Below, piece by piece: positions 60,887-64,000 of a stretch of 64,000 nt of DNA (positions are counted from its first letter, which is position 1; each line of letters starts with the position of its first letter). The notes beneath the pieces were generated by a model. The model was not told the DNA's origin, searched no databases, and was given only the letters and a program-made list of their open reading frames with translations. A program made the translations under genes and the position numbers. Source of the stretch: an uncultured Spirochaetales bacterium (lineage in GTDB: Bacteria; Spirochaetota; Spirochaetia; Sphaerochaetales; Sphaerochaetaceae); contig CAKQWE010000003.1 in assembly GCA_934277975.1 (NCBI GenBank), positions 62,001 to 126,000 of the forward strand, in the 5' to 3' direction.

Positions 60887-63418
60887 TCAAATCAGACTTG
60901 TGGATATCGCAAGCACAAGGCTCATTCCACTTCCCGCTGCATTGTTTCTATGGAAGTAGCTTCCTCCCTGCCATGCAAAGGTGTTGTCTATGAGAGTTGC
61001 GTTTTTGACAAGATAGAGTCCAAGCGGGAAGCCCGATATCTTGAGCTTGATTCCAGCTCCTGCTGCAAAGTACCAGTTTAGCCCAGATGAAACCTTTCCA
61101 AGGTCGCTCTTTACGCCTGTTGCACTTGCAAAGAGCTCTGCCTGAATCACGTTGTCAACAAGCTGGTAGCTCACTTCAAGCATGTTGTCCCAAAGGAACG
61201 CCTGGTCCGTTATTGTGGAGAAACCTCTTCCAATGGTCATACCGTCTATGTAGAGCATCTCGTACTTCGTCGCTCCAAGCTTTGGATCATGGAAACCAAA
61301 GCTCCCTTCGTAGTTGTAGAGCTGCGGCAGCATGACGTTTGCACTTGTGGATGCACAAAGCATGATGTTCTTGGTCTTCTCCTCCTTTGTCTGGAACGAG
61401 AACAGCTTGAGGTATCCGGCTGCGCTTCCTGTGAGCTTTATGTAGTTGGAAAGACCTCCAAGAAGTCCTCCTGCATACGTCATGCTTGCACCAAGCACAT
61501 AGCCTTTGGTCGTGTTGGTGACATAGTCCCTTCCATCCCACTGTGCAGAGAGCGTGAGCTTGTTGGAGAACTGCCAAGCCTGGCCGTATTTGTATATGAG
61601 CTTTTCGAACGGATCGTACTTGTCCTTGTCGTAGACCGCTTTGTTGAGGCTTACTGAAAGCCCTCCTGAGAACGAGAGCCTTCCCACATCGTAGATGAAC
61701 GTGTAGCCTGTGGAATAGCCAAGGGAGAATGTGAACAGCCTGTAGTCCATGAGATCCTTTGCTGCAGGATAGCTCTTGGATGCATTCAGCCATGAAGCCG
61801 AGCTGCCGTATCCCTTTGGATAGGTGTCGTACTCATTTCTTCCATCGTAGTATGGAACGGTGCTGTCAGCCCTTTGGAGCTCCCCTTCAACCTTCTTGTG
61901 AGAGAAGCTGAGGGATACTGAATTGGACCAGCGCTTGTCCATGAACCAGTTGTCGCCAAAAGTGAAGGAAAGCGACTGCGTATCAGGTGAAATTGTTGTG
62001 GATACATCGAGCTGCTGCCCTCTTCCTCCAAGGTTTCTGTCTGACCACGTCAGGAAGCCTGATACCGGGAAGCCGTCAACCGTGCCCCCGAACGTTGCAC
62101 CGAACTGAATGTCCTTCTGGTTGCCTTCCTCAAGTTTGAAATCGACTATGACATTGTTCTGGTCCTTGCCGTACAGGAGGTCGTAGCTGAGGTCGGAAAG
62201 AAGGCCTGTGTTGTAGAGGTTCTGTGCGCTGGTGACAAGCTTTGCCTTTGAGAAAACGTCGCCGGGATTGAGCGAAAGCTCTCGGCGCATTACGTACTCC
62301 TTTGTCTTCGTGAGTCCTGAAATGAGGATGTCCTCCACATATGCCTGAGGTCCTTCCTTTATAGTAAGGAAATACCTGACCGTCATGTTCGTGTCGTCGC
62401 GCTCGTCCGAAATGTCCATACCGTTTGAGATGTAGCCGTCGTTGTAGTAGAGGTCCGCCACGGCCGTGTATTCGTTCTGGACAAGCTGTAGGTTGAGCAC
62501 GGATCCAACTTTCATTGATAGCACAGAGGCAATCTCTTCGTTGGAGAAGATAGTGTTTCCAGTGACTTCCATGCCTCCATAGAACCACTGGGATCCCTCA
62601 ACGATTGGGAACGTAACGGAAACCTCCCTGAACTTGTCGTTGGATGTATCAAGCTCCTCGACTACAGGAGAGCCAACGATTACGTCTATGTAGCCGTTTG
62701 TCTGGTAGTAGAGCGTTATTGCATCGGCATCGCTTTTGAGTTTGTTCTCATCAAGGAAGCCGTTGTTGAAAAGGCTCTTCACTTTGGAAGACACCTGCTT
62801 CTTGAGGATCGACGAATCCACGTGTTCGTTTCCAGTGAACGAAATGGATACGATCCTTGTCTGGAGACCCTCTGTGATCGAGAACACGACCGCAAACGTA
62901 CCGGCTTCTTCGTTTTCACGTATTTCGTACTCTACAGGTACTGACTCAAAGCCTTTTGTGGCATAGAAATCCAATATCTCCTGCTTGGCAGCCTCGAAGA
63001 CCGATCTCCTTGAAGGATCCATGAAGCTTCCAACCGCCAAGGTCGACAATGCTCCCCTAAGGTCGCTTGTCTTCACCTTCTCGTTGCCCTCGAACGATAT
63101 GGATGAAAGCATAGGAAGTTCATAGAACTCGAATGCAAGTACAAGTCCATTGGTCTCGTTTCGCTGTGCATCGGCTACGAAGAAGTCTATACCCTGCACG
63201 TTGTAGAGTGCATCCTGGATGTCTGCGAAGACTTCGTCGGAGAACGTTGCATGCCTGTATTTGTAGAGTGCATCGTCTATCTCCGTTTCCTGAACGTTCT
63301 TGAGCCCCGTGTAGGAAAAGCCCTCTATCTCCTTTCCATACCACCATGACTGCTCGGCGGAGAAAAGAGCGAAAACAGAGATCAAAACGACCAAACAAAC
63401 TGAAACTATTCTTTTCAT
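60887..63418 (-). CDS. bamA: Outer-membrane protein assembly factor BamA
   Basis: An 843-residue Omp85 protein. Signal peptide about residues 1-21 (ALFSA cleavage). POTRA-type repeats follow to about residue 420, for example SISFTGNEHVDSSILKKQ and VEDILISGLTKTKEYVM. The C-terminal beta-barrel has FTWSDRNLGGRGQQ-like and final strands ending SLVLAISTSLI. The chaperone BAM complex inserts barrels in the outer membrane. AGGAG is eight bases upstream. The terminal residue is Ile rather than the usual aromatic. Confidence 0.93.
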   Translation of the reverse strand: MKRIVSVCLVVLISVFALFSAEQSWWYGKEIEGFSYTGLKNVQETEIDDALYKYRHATFSDEVFADIQDALYNVQGIDFFVADAQRNETNGLVLAFEFYELPMLSSISFEGNEKVKTSDLRGALSTLAVGSFMDPSRRSVFEAAKQEILDFYATKGFESVPVEYEIRENEEAGTFAVVFSITEGLQTRIVSISFTGNEHVDSSILKKQVSSKVKSLFNNGFLDENKLKSDADAITLYYQTNGYIDVIVGSPVVEELDTSNDKFREVSVTFPIVEGSQWFYGGMEVTGNTIFSNEEIASVLSMKVGSVLNLQLVQNEYTAVADLYYNDGYISNGMDISDERDDTNMTVRYFLTIKEGPQAYVEDILISGLTKTKEYVMRRELSLNPGDVFSKAKLVTSAQNLYNTGLLSDLSYDLLYGKDQNNVIVDFKLEEGNQKDIQFGATFGGTVDGFPVSGFLTWSDRNLGGRGQQLDVSTTISPDTQSLSFTFGDNWFMDKRWSNSVSLSFSHKKVEGELQRADSTVPYYDGRNEYDTYPKGYGSSASWLNASKSYPAAKDLMDYRLFTFSLGYSTGYTFIYDVGRLSFSGGLSVSLNKAVYDKDKYDPFEKLIYKYGQAWQFSNKLTLSAQWDGRDYVTNTTKGYVLGASMTYAGGLLGGLSNYIKLTGSAAGYLKLFSFQTKEEKTKNIMLCASTSANVMLPQLYNYEGSFGFHDPKLGATKYEMLYIDGMTIGRGFSTITDQAFLWDNMLEVSYQLVDNVIQAELFASATGVKSDLGKVSSGLNWYFAAGAGIKLKISGFPLGLYLVKNATLIDNTFAWQGGSYFHRNNAAGSGMSLVLAISTSLI

Positions 63419-63441
63419 CTATGCGTCTCCTGCGGATAAAA

Positions 63442-63999
63442 TCAAAATTGTATCCTTTTGGTTACACTGAACCCTATACTATCCAAAATACTGAACGGGG
63501 ACAACTCTTGGGGCTTCGTGAATATTGTGAACGTCCCAATTGGATTGTCCCAGTCTATGCTGAACTCCATGTCGAGCATCAAGTCGTCCGAGAGGAAGTG
63601 TCCAACGCTGGAGTTCCTTCCTCCGCTTCTGTCCGCCTTGAGCCTGAACGAGGTCTGTGCGAACACACCCGGCATGATGTAGCTTCCTGCAAAGAGGGAG
63701 GTACCATCAAGATACTTGGAAAGAAGGCTTATATCGTTACGGCCGGACACCCCTCCAGGAAGTGCATCTATAAGTATGTTCTGAAGTATCGATGACCTAA
63801 GAGAGAATATGTCAAGGCCAAGAGAATCCCTTATTATGCTCGAAAGCGAGTAGTTGCTGTTGGATTCTATGATGCCAAGCCTTGTGGCGGCATCCGTGGC
63901 GGCAGCTGCAAGTGATGCAACGGACGCAACGGATACACCTTGGTCGAACGTGCTTGATGGGAGTATCGTCTGTCCCAGCAGCGCAATGATATCGGTCTC
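63442..63999 (-). CDS. TamB/DUF490-like protein, C-terminal part (5' end outside window)
   Basis: The frame is open to the window edge. The 185 visible residues are typical of the C-terminal DUF490/TamB domain: DIIALLGQTILPSS, LGLDIFSLRSSILQNILID, YIMPGVFAQTSFRL and WDNPIGTFTIFTK. TamB proteins bridge the inner and outer membrane for lipid or protein transport. The bamA start follows 23 bases later, the common tamB-bamA order of spirochaetes and others. Confidence 0.75.
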   Translation of the reverse strand, partial: ETDIIALLGQTILPSSTFDQGVSVASVASLAAAATDAATRLGIIESNSNYSLSSIIRDSLGLDIFSLRSSILQNILIDALPGGVSGRNDISLLSKYLDGTSLFAGSYIMPGVFAQTSFRLKADRSGGRNSSVGHFLSDDLMLDMEFSIDWDNPIGTFTIFTKPQELSPFSILDSIGFSVTKRIQF

Positions 64000-64000
64000 T

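Overview
The window reads as chromosomal DNA of a diderm spirochaete, probably a host-associated treponeme- or Sphaerochaeta-like lineage. This rests on a GreA fused to a roughly 700-residue helical-repeat N-terminus (a form known from Treponema and Borrelia), the order dnaG-rpoD-zinc ribbon protein, outer-membrane machinery (BamA, a TamB-like C-terminus, two LptF/G-type permeases, a LolCDE-like ABC set) and lipoprotein signal peptides. Genus assignment is inference; no rRNA is present.

Layout. 1-4.5 kb: tail of an unknown protein, a LolCDE-like permease/ATPase/permease operon and ribonuclease Z. 4.5-9.2 kb: an acidic membrane protein, an FtsB/DivIC-like protein overlapping tsaC, chorismate mutase plus a small membrane protein, and a DUF1015 protein. 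9.2-12.3 kb: an amino-acid permease and the uracil permease gene uraA, which is preceded by a leader peptide overlapping an intrinsic terminator. 12.4-16.8 kb: an accessory patch between tRNA-Thr and tRNA-Tyr (Rpn-type nuclease gene and pseudogene, gene fragment, unknown protein, DUF4143 ATPase, 69-bp repeats with palindromes). 16.9-28 kb: cysteine-cluster protein, dnaG, rpoD, zinc-ribbon protein, RNase P RNA, TPR lipoprotein, radical SAM protein, mazG, a phosphodiesterase-like protein. 27.6-35.9 kb (minus): rpe, dtd, recA, scpA, scpB, a pseudouridine synthase, cmk, rpsA, a TPR protein and a lipoprotein. 36.2-38.9 kb: the GreA fusion. 38.9-42.1 kb: accessory patch with an ISL3 transposase remnant, a MATE transporter and a HigBA-type toxin-antitoxin pair. 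42.1-56.3 kb (minus): rimP-nusA-infB-rbfA-truB-ribF-rpsO-pnp, dut, two LptF/G-type permeases, tgt and a NUDIX gene. 56.4-64 kb: an MtnA-like isomerase, then on the minus strand tamB-like, bamA, mutS and a ComF-type phosphoribosyltransferase.

Most of the window is ordinary housekeeping. The most notable signals are regulatory. The uraA leader has the architecture of the enterobacterial pyrBI attenuator: a well-placed ribosome site, a 40-codon ORF, a U-rich stretch, and a terminator lying inside the ORF. Terminator-like hairpins also lie in the leaders of rimP-nusA-infB and of the GreA fusion. The tRNA-bounded island carries near-identical 69-bp repeats flanking a DUF4143 ATPase. All functional calls are from reading sequence motifs; no searches were run.
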